Assembly (NCBI GenBank): GCA_026646655.1
Contig: JAPKHT010000013.1
Location: 9,636-73,635 of the forward strand
Length of the DNA: 64,000 bases
DNA from: JADLBR01 sp020847615
Lineage (GTDB): Bacteria > Verrucomicrobiota > Verrucomicrobiia > JADLBR01
Direction of reading: 5' to 3'
Position numbers and translations under genes: made by a program. The notes under the pieces are model-generated. The model was not told the origin of the DNA, ran no database searches, and saw only the letters and a list, made by a program, of their open reading frames with translations. This document shows, piece after piece, positions 7,242 through 16,734 of the stretch. Each line of letters starts with the position of its first letter. The stretch's first letter is position 1.

Positions 7242-8425
7242 TGCCCTTGAAGGACGGGACGCACAGTGCCCCGGGGACGGGGCGACTGTTTGAGCTGGCG
7301 GGCGTGTTCCTGAAGCTCGGGGCGGCGGCGTTCGGAGGCCCCGCGGCCCACGTCGCGATGATGGAGGACGAGGTCGTGCGGCGCCGGGGATGGCTCGCGC
7401 GGGAGGAGTTTCTGGACCTGCTCGGCGCGACGAATCTGATCCCCGGGCCGAATTCGACCGAGATGGCGATCCACATCGGGCGGAGGCGCGCGGGCTGGGC
7501 TGGGCTCTTGCTGGCGGGAGCGTGTTTCATTCTGCCGGCGGCGCTGATCGTGACCGCGATGGCCTGGGTCTACGTGAGGTTTGGAGGGCTGCCGAGGGCC
7601 GAGGGCGTGCTGAATGGTGTGAAACCGGTGATCATCGCCGTGGTGGGCCAGGCGCTCTGGCGTCTTGGGAGGTCGGCGGCGAAGACACGATTTTTGGCGA
7701 TCGCGGGCGTTGTGGCCACGGCCCTCTATGGGTTTGGCGTCCACGAGCTGGTGGTCCTGTTTGGAACGGGTGCCGTCGTCGCGCTCGTTCGATGTGGGCC
7801 ATCGCCCTGGCGGCCGGGATCTGGCGGACGTCTCTGTGGCGTCGTGCCGATCGTGCCCATGGTGTTCGCGTGCAAGGCGGCGCCGGGCGGGGCAGCATTT
7901 GGCCTCTGGCCCCTGTTCCTGCTTTTTGTGAAGGTGGGTTCGGTGCTGTTTGGCAGCGGGTATGTCCTGCTGGCGTTTTTGCGGGCCGATCTGGTCGAGC
8001 GGTTTCATTGGCTGACGGAGGGGCAACTCCTGGATGCGATCGCGGTGGGGCAGGTGACGCCGGGCCCGGTGCTCACGACGGCCACCTTTGTCGGCTATGT
8101 TCTCGGGGGCTTGCCGGGCGCCATGATCGCGACCGCGGGAATTTTTCTGCCCGCTTTCATATTCGTCGCCATCAGCGGGCCGCTGGTGCCGCGCATTCGG
8201 AGTTCGCCGCTGGCCGGATCGTTTCTGGACGGGGTCAACGTGGCGTCCCTGGCGCTGATGGCTGTGGTGACCTGGCACCTGGGGCGAGCGGCGCTCGTCG
8301 ATGGCCTGAGCGTCGGGCTGGCGGTAGTTGGCGCGGTGTTGCTCTTGCGCTATCGGGTGAATTCCGCGTGGCTGGTTTTGGGAGGTGCGGCGGTGGGGTG
8401 GATCGTCGGGTTGCGGGGCGCGTGA
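7241..8425 (+). CDS. chrA: ChrA-type (chromate transporter family) membrane protein
   Basis: An integral membrane transporter of the CHR family, members of which export chromate; many homologues have unknown substrates. It is a 394-residue two-half protein. The first half has the family signature KLGAAAFGGPAAHVAMMEDE and LIPGPNSTEMAIHIG. The second repeats it as KVGSVLFGSGYVLLAFLRAD and GQVTPGPVLTTATFVGY. About ten hydrophobic segments are visible. The ATG at 7241 overlaps the shell-protein stop by one base (TGATG), so it is coupled to the BMC genes. The usual chrB regulator is absent. In this operon it may move a metabolite or oxyanion and not chromate; that is inference. Confidence 0.88.
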   Translation: MPLKDGTHSAPGTGRLFELAGVFLKLGAAAFGGPAAHVAMMEDEVVRRRGWLAREEFLDLLGATNLIPGPNSTEMAIHIGRRRAGWAGLLLAGACFILPAALIVTAMAWVYVRFGGLPRAEGVLNGVKPVIIAVVGQALWRLGRSAAKTRFLAIAGVVATALYGFGVHELVVLFGTGAVVALVRCGPSPWRPGSGGRLCGVVPIVPMVFACKAAPGGAAFGLWPLFLLFVKVGSVLFGSGYVLLAFLRADLVERFHWLTEGQLLDAIAVGQVTPGPVLTTATFVGYVLGGLPGAMIATAGIFLPAFIFVAISGPLVPRIRSSPLAGSFLDGVNVASLALMAVVTWHLGRAALVDGLSVGLAVVGAVLLLRYRVNSAWLVLGGAAVGWIVGLRGA

Positions 8426-8634
8426 CTCGGGTATTTCCGAAACCGAACGCGATTCCCGCGGGCGGCGGCGATCGCTTCAAGGGCGCGCTGGAATGCGGGG
8501 CGCTCGTCGGCCCCGTCATCCGGGATGGCGCCGTGGGACAGCGGGGAAGAGGCGTTGGGATCAGTCGCGAGAGTGTGAAGGGGGAGGATGAGCGCCAGCG
8601 AAGGGGCGACGAACGAATCCGGACGAGGGCGCAT
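8426..8634 (-). pseudogene. Remnant of a pectate-lyase-fold (parallel beta-helix) exported protein
   Basis: From an ATG at 8634 the minus strand encodes a signal sequence (SFVAPSLALILPLHTLA) followed by HGAIPDDGADERPAFQRALE. That is the usual N-terminal repeat of pectate-lyase-superfamily beta-helix proteins (compare G-A-x-x-D-D-G-x-D-D-x-x-A-F-x-x-A). Homology stops after about 65 codons; the frame then runs into the 3' end of the convergent chrA gene and ends at 8350. Family members have several hundred residues, so this is a 3'-truncated relic. It begins 11 bp after the stop of the GH99-like gene on the same strand. Confidence 0.55.
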
Positions 8635-8644
8635 GGATCATGGG

Positions 8645-11494
8645 CTACTTCAATTTGTTCTCAAACAAGACGGGTCCGCCCCACTTACCAGTGACGATCA
8701 CGTCGACATCGCCATCGCCGTCGATGTCGGCGGCGCAGAGATTGACGCCCGACCCGATGCCCTTGTCGAAGGTGATCGGGTATCGTGTCCACTCGGGCTG
8801 CGGTCCGCGCTTTAGCCTGTACCAGTAGACGCCGAGTTTGCCGAACTCGTCGGGGTCTTTGCCGTTGTGCGCCATGAAGCGTTTTCCCGTGACGAGGTCG
8901 GGGGTGCCGTCGGCATCGATGTCGGCCAGGGCGAGGCTGTGGGCCTGGCTCCAGGAGTCGTCGATGAGATGGTGTTTCCACGAGATCGCCCCGCCCTCGC
9001 GGACCTGCTCATACCAGAAGATGCCGTGCTTGTGTGCGCTGCTGGTGACGATGTCGGCTAACTTGTCGCCGTTCACATCCAGCACGAGGATCTGCGGCGT
9101 GTGGTCGGCCTTGCCGCCGGGCGCTCCCAGCGCCCAGGGGTGCTCGATCCATTGGCCGGACCGCGGGTCCTCGGGAGCCTCGAACCAGGCCTCTGGGCGC
9201 AGGACGTCGGGTCGCCCGTCGCCATTGATGTCGCCCGCGCCGCCGCCGAACGCCATCGGTCTTTCAGAGATGACGCGCTTGAGCAGGGTGGGTTGGCCGG
9301 AGGGGTCTTTTCCCGTTTCGAACCAGATCGTGGGTTTGCCGTTTGCCAGGATCTCGAGCGCTTTGCCGTCGCCATCGATATCCAATAGTTCCGCGCTCTC
9401 GAAGTTGCCGCTGTTGTCCGGGATGGACTCGGGCCAGTCGCCGTCCGTCCCAAGCGCGTTGCGATGCCATCGGACCGACTTGCTGAACCACCCGACGGAG
9501 ACGATGTCGAGCCTGCCGTCCCGGTCCACGTCCAGCGGGAGGTTGGCGAAATCATCCATGTAACCCTTGCCCGTCTCATCGACCCCGGGCCCGGTGAGCG
9601 TGCGGACCTTGATGGGTTTCCAGTCCGGCGCCAGGTACAGGTTGGGCCCGGCGACGACGTCCGTTTTCTTGTCGCCGTTAAAATCGCCGATCCCGATCGC
9701 CTCGCTGCGATAGTCGCCGAGGCGATGTGGGACGAACTTGACCGGGGGGCGGAACACGTCGCGGACCGCCTCGAGGTATTTCATGCCGTGGATCGTGTCC
9801 GGCTCGAGGTAGCTGCCCTCGGTCCACTCGTTCCAGCAGTTGATGTTAAAGATGCGGGGGCCCGTCGTCCTCGCGAGGAGCCGGCGCCTTGTCATCTCGA
9901 GCGCGGCACGGAAGCGCTCGGGCGTGTTGCCTCCGATCGTATTGGTGAACGGGTACCCGAAATTACCGAATTCGTCCTCCTGGTGTGCCCTGGGGCTCGA
10001 GTCCCAGCCCATCGTGACGTTGGGGAAATAGGGTACGCCGAACATCTTCTCGGCCCGGTTCCAGTAGTCGAAGTAGGCGTCGCGGGCCTCGTCGTAGTCG
10101 GTCTGGATTTTTGGCAGGGCGACGTGATGGATCCAGACGTAGGACGTGACCGAATCGAACCCCAGGTCTTTGACCAATTGGGCCGGGTCCGCGGGCTGTT
10201 TTTCGCCGGGGAGGATGGGGCGACCCCAGACGACGGCGTTGAGGTGGAGGCCCGGCAGGCCGGCGGCGACGGTTTTGGCGCGGAATTTGTCCAGCGCCTT
10301 GCGTGTCGCCTCGACGCTGCCGAAGCCGTCCATGAGCTTGGTCAGTTCGTAGAAGGAGAAGTACGGTCGGCCGTCTATCCGCCAGTAGGAGGGGTGCGTG
10401 AAGTAGGACTTGATGACGTGGTCGCAGATTCTCTCAAAATTCTCAGGGGTGACGACGCCCGGATAGAGGACTTTGCGTTCGGCGCCGCGGCGGTACGGGT
10501 GGATCTCGATCCAGTCGTGGTTCGCCCACATGAAGGCGAATTTGATTCGCGCGTTGTTCTTGGCCTTCAGGAACCCGATGTCGATGGGGCGGTCGAGGAA
10601 TGGGCCGTCGTTGTAATAATACCAGTCGAATATGAAGGCATCGATGCCGTGGTCGGCCGCGGCATCGATCTTCTGCGCCATGGCGTCGGGGTCGGATTCG
10701 TCGGTGTATCCCCAGAGGGGCACCTTGGGCTGCTGGTGGCCGGGGAAGCGGGGTTTGGCGGCCTTGACAAGTTCCCACTCGGACCAGCCCTTGCCCTTGG
10801 ATTTCTCGTTGCGCGGGTCGCCGGGGTGATAGTTGCCGAAATAATAGCAGGCCACGGTGATGGGGGAACCCTCGTCGGCGGGGGGGGGCGAGGTTGACGC
10901 GGATGATGTGGGGCGCGTTTCCAACGTCACGTTATCGAGGCCCGGGGTGCCCGACGTGGCGCGGAAAGCGACGATGATTGAAGTGCCCGCGGGAACGGAC
11001 TTTGCCGCGAGTTGGTGCCGGGTCCCTGGCGCAAAGTCCCCGATCGCCAGCGGGGAGAGATTGCCGTCGAGGATCTGGGCCTGGAGGGCGGCGCCGGGTT
11101 TCCATGGTTCGGAGACATCGAATGCCAGCACCACATCAGACGCGCGATCCAGCGCGCCGGCGCTCTGCCGGAGGAATCCCATCGCCGAAGGATTGCACGT
11201 GGGCGGCGTCGCGCCCTTCTTGGCATGGACCGCGTACGAGCTCTCTGAGCCGCGCCATCCTTTCGGGAGACCCGAGTGCCAGCCGTCCTTGGTCTCGATC
11301 ATGCCGGCGAGGTCGCCAAAATCCCCGTTGATGATTTGCGGTCCGGCGCCGGCGGCTGGGGCAATCGCCGGTGCCGCGGGCGAAGGAAGGCCCGTGCCGG
11401 TTGCGAGGGGCGGAAGGAACACGGTGGCGAAGAGTGCGGAGGAGATGACGCTCTTGATCATGGCGGAGACCACTATGCTCGGAATTCGGGACAC
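8645..11494 (-). CDS. Exported GH99-like (WbsX-type) protein with C-terminal FG-GAP/VCBS repeats
   Basis: A 949-residue secreted protein. An N-terminal signal region (hydrophobic ISSALFATVFLPPLATG) is followed by a beta-sandwich-like domain at about 55-195. A GH99/WbsX-type TIM barrel covers about 205-600, recognisable from ITVACYYFGNYHPGDPRNE, GKGWSEWELVKAAKPRFPGH, IDAFIFDWYYYNDGPFLDRP and NCWNEWTEGSYLEPD. The family includes endo-alpha-mannosidase-like enzymes and proteins of polysaccharide loci. The last 350 residues hold about seven FG-GAP/VCBS repeats with Ca-binding D-x-[DN]-x-D-G cores (IGDFNGDKKTDVV, LALADIDADGTPDLV, ADIDGDGDVDVIV), probably a beta-propeller. A second in-frame ATG at 11461 (MIKSVIS) is an alternative start. 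The substrate is unknown. Confidence 0.85.
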   Translation of the reverse strand: MSRIPSIVVSAMIKSVISSALFATVFLPPLATGTGLPSPAAPAIAPAAGAGPQIINGDFGDLAGMIETKDGWHSGLPKGWRGSESSYAVHAKKGATPPTCNPSAMGFLRQSAGALDRASDVVLAFDVSEPWKPGAALQAQILDGNLSPLAIGDFAPGTRHQLAAKSVPAGTSIIVAFRATSGTPGLDNVTLETRPTSSASTSPPPADEGSPITVACYYFGNYHPGDPRNEKSKGKGWSEWELVKAAKPRFPGHQQPKVPLWGYTDESDPDAMAQKIDAAADHGIDAFIFDWYYYNDGPFLDRPIDIGFLKAKNNARIKFAFMWANHDWIEIHPYRRGAERKVLYPGVVTPENFERICDHVIKSYFTHPSYWRIDGRPYFSFYELTKLMDGFGSVEATRKALDKFRAKTVAAGLPGLHLNAVVWGRPILPGEKQPADPAQLVKDLGFDSVTSYVWIHHVALPKIQTDYDEARDAYFDYWNRAEKMFGVPYFPNVTMGWDSSPRAHQEDEFGNFGYPFTNTIGGNTPERFRAALEMTRRRLLARTTGPRIFNINCWNEWTEGSYLEPDTIHGMKYLEAVRDVFRPPVKFVPHRLGDYRSEAIGIGDFNGDKKTDVVAGPNLYLAPDWKPIKVRTLTGPGVDETGKGYMDDFANLPLDVDRDGRLDIVSVGWFSKSVRWHRNALGTDGDWPESIPDNSGNFESAELLDIDGDGKALEILANGKPTIWFETGKDPSGQPTLLKRVISERPMAFGGGAGDINGDGRPDVLRPEAWFEAPEDPRSGQWIEHPWALGAPGGKADHTPQILVLDVNGDKLADIVTSSAHKHGIFWYEQVREGGAISWKHHLIDDSWSQAHSLALADIDADGTPDLVTGKRFMAHNGKDPDEFGKLGVYWYRLKRGPQPEWTRYPITFDKGIGSGVNLCAADIDGDGDVDVIVTGKWGGPVLFENKLK

Positions 11495-11549
11495 GCGCTA
11501 TCGTTTTTCACGGAACTGGGGCCCGGGTTGCGACCGGGCACACAATGGG

Positions 11550-14500
11550 TCAGGGATCCCCTGAGGTCGCCTTGAGGCGCGCGAAGAGATGTCCGTCCGG
11601 AGCGAGGGCCAGGGGCAAGGTGACGCGGATTGCGTCCGGGGCATCCCCGTTCTCGGCGACGTTCACCACGATGCCCGCCGCATCGGGACCGCTTGATCCG
11701 GGCCCGATGGGCGCGTCCAGCCAGCCGTTGGCGAGGAGGTTCACGGAGTATTGCACTGTAAGGCTAAGGGCTGATTCAGAGTCGTCAGACCGACGAAAGG
11801 TCAAGGCGAGGTCAGATGCCGTCCATTGGGTTTCGGGGCGATGGGAGGCAGAATCTGGGCGCAGGGGATTCCCGCCGAGGAGCCACTCGAGGGCGTTGGG
11901 CAAGCCGTCGCGGTCGGGGTCGTCGCGCCATCCCGCCTCGAGACCAGGAGCGCCGGTGAGGCCAGTCTCCCAGGCCCATCCCGCGAAGCCCGGGTCGGGT
12001 CCGTCGGCCACCTGCAGAAAACCGGTGCCGGTCAGGGAAGGGGTCTGGTAGCGAGCCGCAGAACCGACGGGTCCCCAGGTTCCCTTCCATTTCTTCTCGC
12101 CGGCGAGCCAGAGCTCTCCGACCGTGTCCGCGGCGTTATGTTCCAGGCGCAGCGCGGCGCCCCGCGCGATCCGCACGGCGGACGTATCGGACAGGGTGGC
12201 CTGTTCGAGGATGAGGGTTCCGGCTTCGGCGATGGTTGCCCCGCGATGGGTGAGGGGAGCGGAAATCCTGAGCGTGCCGGCCCCCGACTTGGTGAGGGCG
12301 CCCGCGCCGGTGACCGTAGCGGAGAACTCAAGAGCGGAGCCTGTGGCGACGTGAAAGGCCGTATCCGCGCCCAGGTCGAGCGGGGCGGCGATGGCATGGG
12401 AGCCCTGCAGCACCTCCACGAGACCGGTTCCGGTGTCCGGGCGTATCTGCAAGGATCCTGGGCCGGCCAGGGTGTATTGCGCGGTGCCGATGAAGCGCAT
12501 CCCATCGAGCCGCGTGTGATCGGTTGCGCGCGGGACCTCTATGGAATCGATCTCGAACGCGGCGCCGGCGTAGGCCGAGCCATTGACGGGGTCCAGGCGA
12601 AGGCGCGTGATGCGTTCGCCGGTCCAACCGGTGCGCCCGGCCATGGTAAAGACCACGTCCTGCAGCCCATTGTTGCCCGTGTAGTTCACGCGGACTTTTC
12701 GCGCTTCCGCGAACGTGTTGGTTGCCCAGTTTCCCCAGTACAGGTCCACGGGCACATTGCCGCTAGCGTCTACGCGCATCCGCACCCGTATCTCCGAGAC
12801 CTCGTCGCCGGCGAGATTCAGATTGAGGCGCTGGACGATGGGATCGCCACTTGATTGGGCGACACCCCGCAAGGTGCCGCCGGACACCGTGGCGTTGTCC
12901 ACCTTGTTGGTCGTCCATCCCTCAAAATCCCCCCCGGCGTTGAAATACCAGCTCCTCGCGTTGGAGGGAAGCGCGACGGCGACCGCGGCGGACGTGGCGG
13001 CGCTGCCGAAGATGGGAACGCCTGACGGATGGCCGGGGCGATTCCAGTAGTGCCAATTGCGGGGCTCGTCCCACGCGCCCGATCCGGGGGCAACCCAGGA
13101 GAACTCGTTCTGGGGAGGTTGCGGCAGGGCGAGTTCTCCGGATTGCATGCCGCCGGGAGCGGATGGGGCCGTGCCGAGGAAGTTGCCCGCCCAGTCGAAT
13201 CGCAGGACGCGGCCACCGGCCTCCTGGATATAGATGTCCCCCTGGTCCACGGCGAAGGATACGGGGTTGGCCAGCGGTGCCCCCGCGAAGCTATCGCCGA
13301 GGGGAAATGCTCCCAGAGGCGCATCGGCATGCTGGGTTTTCTCGTAACGGCGTACCTGGGCGCCCTCGATGCGCAGGACGTGCTCGCGGGCGAGGGTCCT
13401 GAAACCGGAGATGCGGTGGAATGTGAGGAGGTTGGAATCATGGGCGCGAGGCGGCCTATTGCCCCCGACATCGAAAGCGGTCCGGGAGCCGATGACGATG
13501 TCCTCGCCGTCGAAGTCGAAGTTGAAGTACTGGAACCCCTCGTAGGAGATATTGGCGGAGTAGAGGAAGATCTTCTCTACGCTCCAGGCGGCGAGGTCGC
13601 GGGAGGTGAGCACGGCGGCGGTGTTGCGGATCAGGTCGGGGGCGAGGCCGGATCCGTCGTGTGCGGGGAGGATCGGGTTGGAGAGCAAGAAGTACTTGCC
13701 CGAGACGGGATCGAAACGGGCGCCGAACTTCTTCTCGCCTCCGGGAAGCGGCACGAAGTCGCGATCCGGATCAAAGAAGGCGATTCCGCTGGACGGGTGC
13801 ACGCTGATCGTTGCGGCGTAGGGGAGGAGGCGCACCTTGGCGAGGATGGCGAGTCCGCGGGTGGGAGACGCGGTCATCTGGCCCTCGCCGATGAAGTTGT
13901 CTGCGGCGGTGAATCCGGTCCCCGGCAGCCAACTGTCGCTGGGGGTGGGGAAGCCATCGCCGCGGGTCCACGAGGCGACCTGGAAGGGGTCGGAGGTATC
14001 CGCGGCGGAGAGACTGGACCGGGTGGAGGCGAGCCAGATGCGTCCGTTGAGAAGCTGGGCGTTGTCGGGCGTGGCCATGCCGCCCAATGGGGAGAACGAC
14101 GTCGATGTCCAACTGTCGCCACCGTTCTCCGATCTCATCATCACGGCGGCATTGCCGGAGGCGTCATTGTTGGCCCCGAGCAGGTAGATCGTCCCACCGT
14201 GCTCGAACAGGCTGCCGCGCAGGATGCCGGTGAGGTCGGCGCCGCCGTTGACCTTGGTCCACGTCGCGCCCTTGTCGGCGGAACGGAACACGCGGGTTTT
14301 TCCGCTGGTGGAGGATCCGGACGCGGAGCCGAACTGCGCATGCGAGGCGAGATAGTCGCCGTTGGACAGCACGAGAATGCAGGGGTCCGAGACATAGATG
14401 GGATTGATCGGGACGCCGAAAATCTGGGCCGGTGCCGGGATCTCGCTGATGATCACCCCGGGGCAACTGCCGTGGTCTTGTCCGAGAACCGGGGCGGCGA

Positions 14501-14558
14501 CCGCGAGGGCGGCCGACCCAATCGCGGCCCTGAGACTGGTGCGCCAGGGTTCTCGCAT
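11550..14558 (-). CDS. Exported sialidase-like (BNR) protein with autotransporter-associated repeat
   Basis: A 1002-residue protein starting with a signal peptide (AAIGSAALAVAAPVLG-QD). The first ~400 residues look like a sialidase/neuraminidase-type propeller with BNR Asp-boxes (SADKGATWTK, SENGGDSWTS). The middle carries a beta-sandwich-like domain (about 540-690). It is followed by a PATR-type autotransporter-associated repeat (GAGALTKSGAGTLRISAPLT). The C-terminus has DPDRDGLPNALEWLLGGNPL, a tail seen often in Verrucomicrobiota exported proteins. The active-site Arg triad of true sialidases could not be confirmed by eye, so the activity is uncertain. It is probably cell-surface attached or secreted. 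Confidence 0.75.
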   Translation of the reverse strand: MREPWRTSLRAAIGSAALAVAAPVLGQDHGSCPGVIISEIPAPAQIFGVPINPIYVSDPCILVLSNGDYLASHAQFGSASGSSTSGKTRVFRSADKGATWTKVNGGADLTGILRGSLFEHGGTIYLLGANNDASGNAAVMMRSENGGDSWTSTSFSPLGGMATPDNAQLLNGRIWLASTRSSLSAADTSDPFQVASWTRGDGFPTPSDSWLPGTGFTAADNFIGEGQMTASPTRGLAILAKVRLLPYAATISVHPSSGIAFFDPDRDFVPLPGGEKKFGARFDPVSGKYFLLSNPILPAHDGSGLAPDLIRNTAAVLTSRDLAAWSVEKIFLYSANISYEGFQYFNFDFDGEDIVIGSRTAFDVGGNRPPRAHDSNLLTFHRISGFRTLAREHVLRIEGAQVRRYEKTQHADAPLGAFPLGDSFAGAPLANPVSFAVDQGDIYIQEAGGRVLRFDWAGNFLGTAPSAPGGMQSGELALPQPPQNEFSWVAPGSGAWDEPRNWHYWNRPGHPSGVPIFGSAATSAAVAVALPSNARSWYFNAGGDFEGWTTNKVDNATVSGGTLRGVAQSSGDPIVQRLNLNLAGDEVSEIRVRMRVDASGNVPVDLYWGNWATNTFAEARKVRVNYTGNNGLQDVVFTMAGRTGWTGERITRLRLDPVNGSAYAGAAFEIDSIEVPRATDHTRLDGMRFIGTAQYTLAGPGSLQIRPDTGTGLVEVLQGSHAIAAPLDLGADTAFHVATGSALEFSATVTGAGALTKSGAGTLRISAPLTHRGATIAEAGTLILEQATLSDTSAVRIARGAALRLEHNAADTVGELWLAGEKKWKGTWGPVGSAARYQTPSLTGTGFLQVADGPDPGFAGWAWETGLTGAPGLEAGWRDDPDRDGLPNALEWLLGGNPLRPDSASHRPETQWTASDLALTFRRSDDSESALSLTVQYSVNLLANGWLDAPIGPGSSGPDAAGIVVNVAENGDAPDAIRVTLPLALAPDGHLFARLKATSGDP

Positions 14559-14608
14559 GGCTAAGACATGATGGCACCGGACGACATTATTTCACTTGTG
14601 TTATTCGG

Positions 14609-16636
14609 TCACCGCGTGCCGCCGCCGTGCGTGGCGATGTAGTCCTTCTTGTCGATGGGGAGCCCGTTCTCGTAGATCGCGGAGATGGCCGGGTGCTTTT
14701 CGAGCACGGGAACGGCGCTGACGCCCGGAGGGAGGGACACCGCGGAGAGGGATTTCAGCGAAAGCAGGAAATCCAGGCTGTTGATCCTCTTGCATCGGGC
14801 CATGAACAGGGTCAGGAGGTTGGGAACGCCGTCCGCGATGCTCGCCATCTGCTTGTCATCGACGGAGGTGCCGTCGAGGACGAGGGTGGTCAGCGGCATG
14901 CCCCGGAGGGGGGCGAGGTCGGTAATCTTCGGGCAATCTGTGAGGTCGAGCGTGGCGAGGGGCATGCCGCGGAGCGGCGAGAGGTCGGACAGTTTCTGGC
15001 ACCCGGTCAGTGACAGGCTGGTGATCTGTTTCCCGCCGAGGGGACGGAGGTCGGTGAGTGCGGAGTAGGAGATGATGAGGAACTCGAGCGGGGCGGCCTC
15101 CAGGGGGCGCAGGTCTTCGAGGCGCATGCAGGTGAGTATCCTGAGGGGCATTTTCGCGAGGGGGCGGAATTCGGAGACGCTGGTTCCCCAGAGGTAGAGA
15201 TATTGGAGAGGGGAGTTGGCGAGCGGACGGATATCGGTGAGCGCGCCGCAGATGGTGGCATTGAGGTTGGTGAGGGGCGCGCCCGCCAGGGCTTTGATGT
15301 CCGAGACGGGAGTTTCGGAGATGTTGAGGTCGCTCAATGGGGCACCCTCGAGGCCCGCGAGGGATCGGATCTGGGACCGGTTGAAGTTGGCGGATTCGAG
15401 GGGCGCGCCCTTGAGGGGTTTGAGGTCCGTGATGGCGGTGTTCGTCATCGAGAGGGATCGGATGGGGCAGCCCTCGATGCCCCGCAGGGATGTGAGTGGG
15501 GTGCCGTCGAGGACGAGGCGCTCCAGGGGCATGGATTTAAGAGGCAGCAGGGAGCGGACGCCGGTGCCGGTCAGATCGAGATCGCGGACGGGGAGCTTCT
15601 CTAAGGGAGCGATGTCCTTGAGGCGCTCATTTCCCGACAGGATGAGATCGACCCTGCCACCATGGATCTCGGGGAAGGCCAGGAGGTCCCCTTCGATGCG
15701 GTTGGCGCTCTTGAGCGCGGCGATGGCCTTATCCACCGAAGCCTCTTCGAGCACCTGGGGCCTCGGGCCGATGGTGGCCAATGCGGCGGTGATCGCGGCC
15801 CAATCGTACGCGACGTGGGTGAGGCCGAAGCGGGCCGTGAAATCGGCTGCCAGTTTCTGAATCGCCGGCGCGGCGACGGGCCCGAATGCTTTGCTCCGGA
15901 TGGCGGTCAGCAACGGGTCGCCGGGTTCCTTCGCGTCGCCGAAGCCCGCCTGGTCGAGAAGTCTGCGGAGCGCGGTCAGGGCTTCCTCCTCGAGCGCCGC
16001 GAATTGGATGCGCTGGAGGGTGGCGAGGAGGTGCAGGGCCAGGGGAGAGGCGGGGGCTTTCTGGAGGGCCGCGGTCGCCTCGGCGGCCCTGCCGGTCCGC
16101 AGGAAACCGAGGGCACCGATGATCGTCTTCTCGTCGTCGCTGTAGCCGGCCAGACGGCCATCCCGGTCGGGGGCGGCGAGCGTGAGGACATTCACGGTCC
16201 TGCCGACGAAACCATTCTCCACGGGAACGCGGAGGCGGAGTTCGTTGGCGCCGACGCTGGCGATGGTGCCGGAGAGGGTGCCGCGGTTGGATGTGACGGT
16301 GACCGCCTTGCCGACATCCGCATTGAACGAGGCGCAGACGGCGCTGGGCCAGTCGAGGATGCGGCGGGCCTGCGCCGCGAGGGCGGCCCAGTCCTCGGGC
16401 GCGCCGTCGGGCGCCGGGCCGTCGATCAGCCTTCGGGCGGTGGCGGTGTCGTTGTTAAGGATGGCATTGGCGAGTTCGTCGGCAGGTCTTGGGCCGGGGT
16501 TCTCGGTATCTTGGGCGATCGATGTGAGGCGAGCGGCGAGGAGCAGCACGGCGATGCACGCGCGGCTGACAGGGGCGGCGAGACGCGGGCCGCTGGAGGG
16601 GCGCGGCGGGAACGGGTCTTGAAGCGGGAATCCCAT
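14609..16636 (-). CDS. Exported leucine-rich-repeat protein
   Basis: A 675-residue protein with an N-terminal export signal (ACIAVLLLAARLTSIAQ). The first half (about 40-310) is helical and unrecognised. The second half is a run of about twelve short LRRs of the PVC type, each about 22-23 residues with the pattern LxLxxTxVxDLxPLxGxPL (for example LDLTGTGVRSLLPLKSMPLE and LSPLRGMPLATLDLTDCPKI). Such repeats usually bind proteins or form scaffolds; in this phylum they also occur on surface proteins and on kinases. No catalytic domain is apparent. It is separated from the sialidase-like gene by 50 bp and shares its direction. Confidence 0.8.
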   Translation of the reverse strand: MGFPLQDPFPPRPSSGPRLAAPVSRACIAVLLLAARLTSIAQDTENPGPRPADELANAILNNDTATARRLIDGPAPDGAPEDWAALAAQARRILDWPSAVCASFNADVGKAVTVTSNRGTLSGTIASVGANELRLRVPVENGFVGRTVNVLTLAAPDRDGRLAGYSDDEKTIIGALGFLRTGRAAEATAALQKAPASPLALHLLATLQRIQFAALEEEALTALRRLLDQAGFGDAKEPGDPLLTAIRSKAFGPVAAPAIQKLAADFTARFGLTHVAYDWAAITAALATIGPRPQVLEEASVDKAIAALKSANRIEGDLLAFPEIHGGRVDLILSGNERLKDIAPLEKLPVRDLDLTGTGVRSLLPLKSMPLERLVLDGTPLTSLRGIEGCPIRSLSMTNTAITDLKPLKGAPLESANFNRSQIRSLAGLEGAPLSDLNISETPVSDIKALAGAPLTNLNATICGALTDIRPLANSPLQYLYLWGTSVSEFRPLAKMPLRILTCMRLEDLRPLEAAPLEFLIISYSALTDLRPLGGKQITSLSLTGCQKLSDLSPLRGMPLATLDLTDCPKITDLAPLRGMPLTTLVLDGTSVDDKQMASIADGVPNLLTLFMARCKRINSLDFLLSLKSLSAVSLPPGVSAVPVLEKHPAISAIYENGLPIDKKDYIATHGGGTR

Positions 16637-16734
16637 GAGGTGTCTCCTGAGGTCCTATCCTGGGGGGTGGAGGGTGCCCGCGGCAACTGCGCAGATGCGT
16701 TTTCTTCCTCGGCGGAGGACGCGGGCCTGTCGAG

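Noticed and set aside
9464..10897. A 477-codon plus-strand frame across the GH99-like gene
   Set aside because: It lies opposite recognisable FG-GAP and GH99-like sequence and has no domain of its own.
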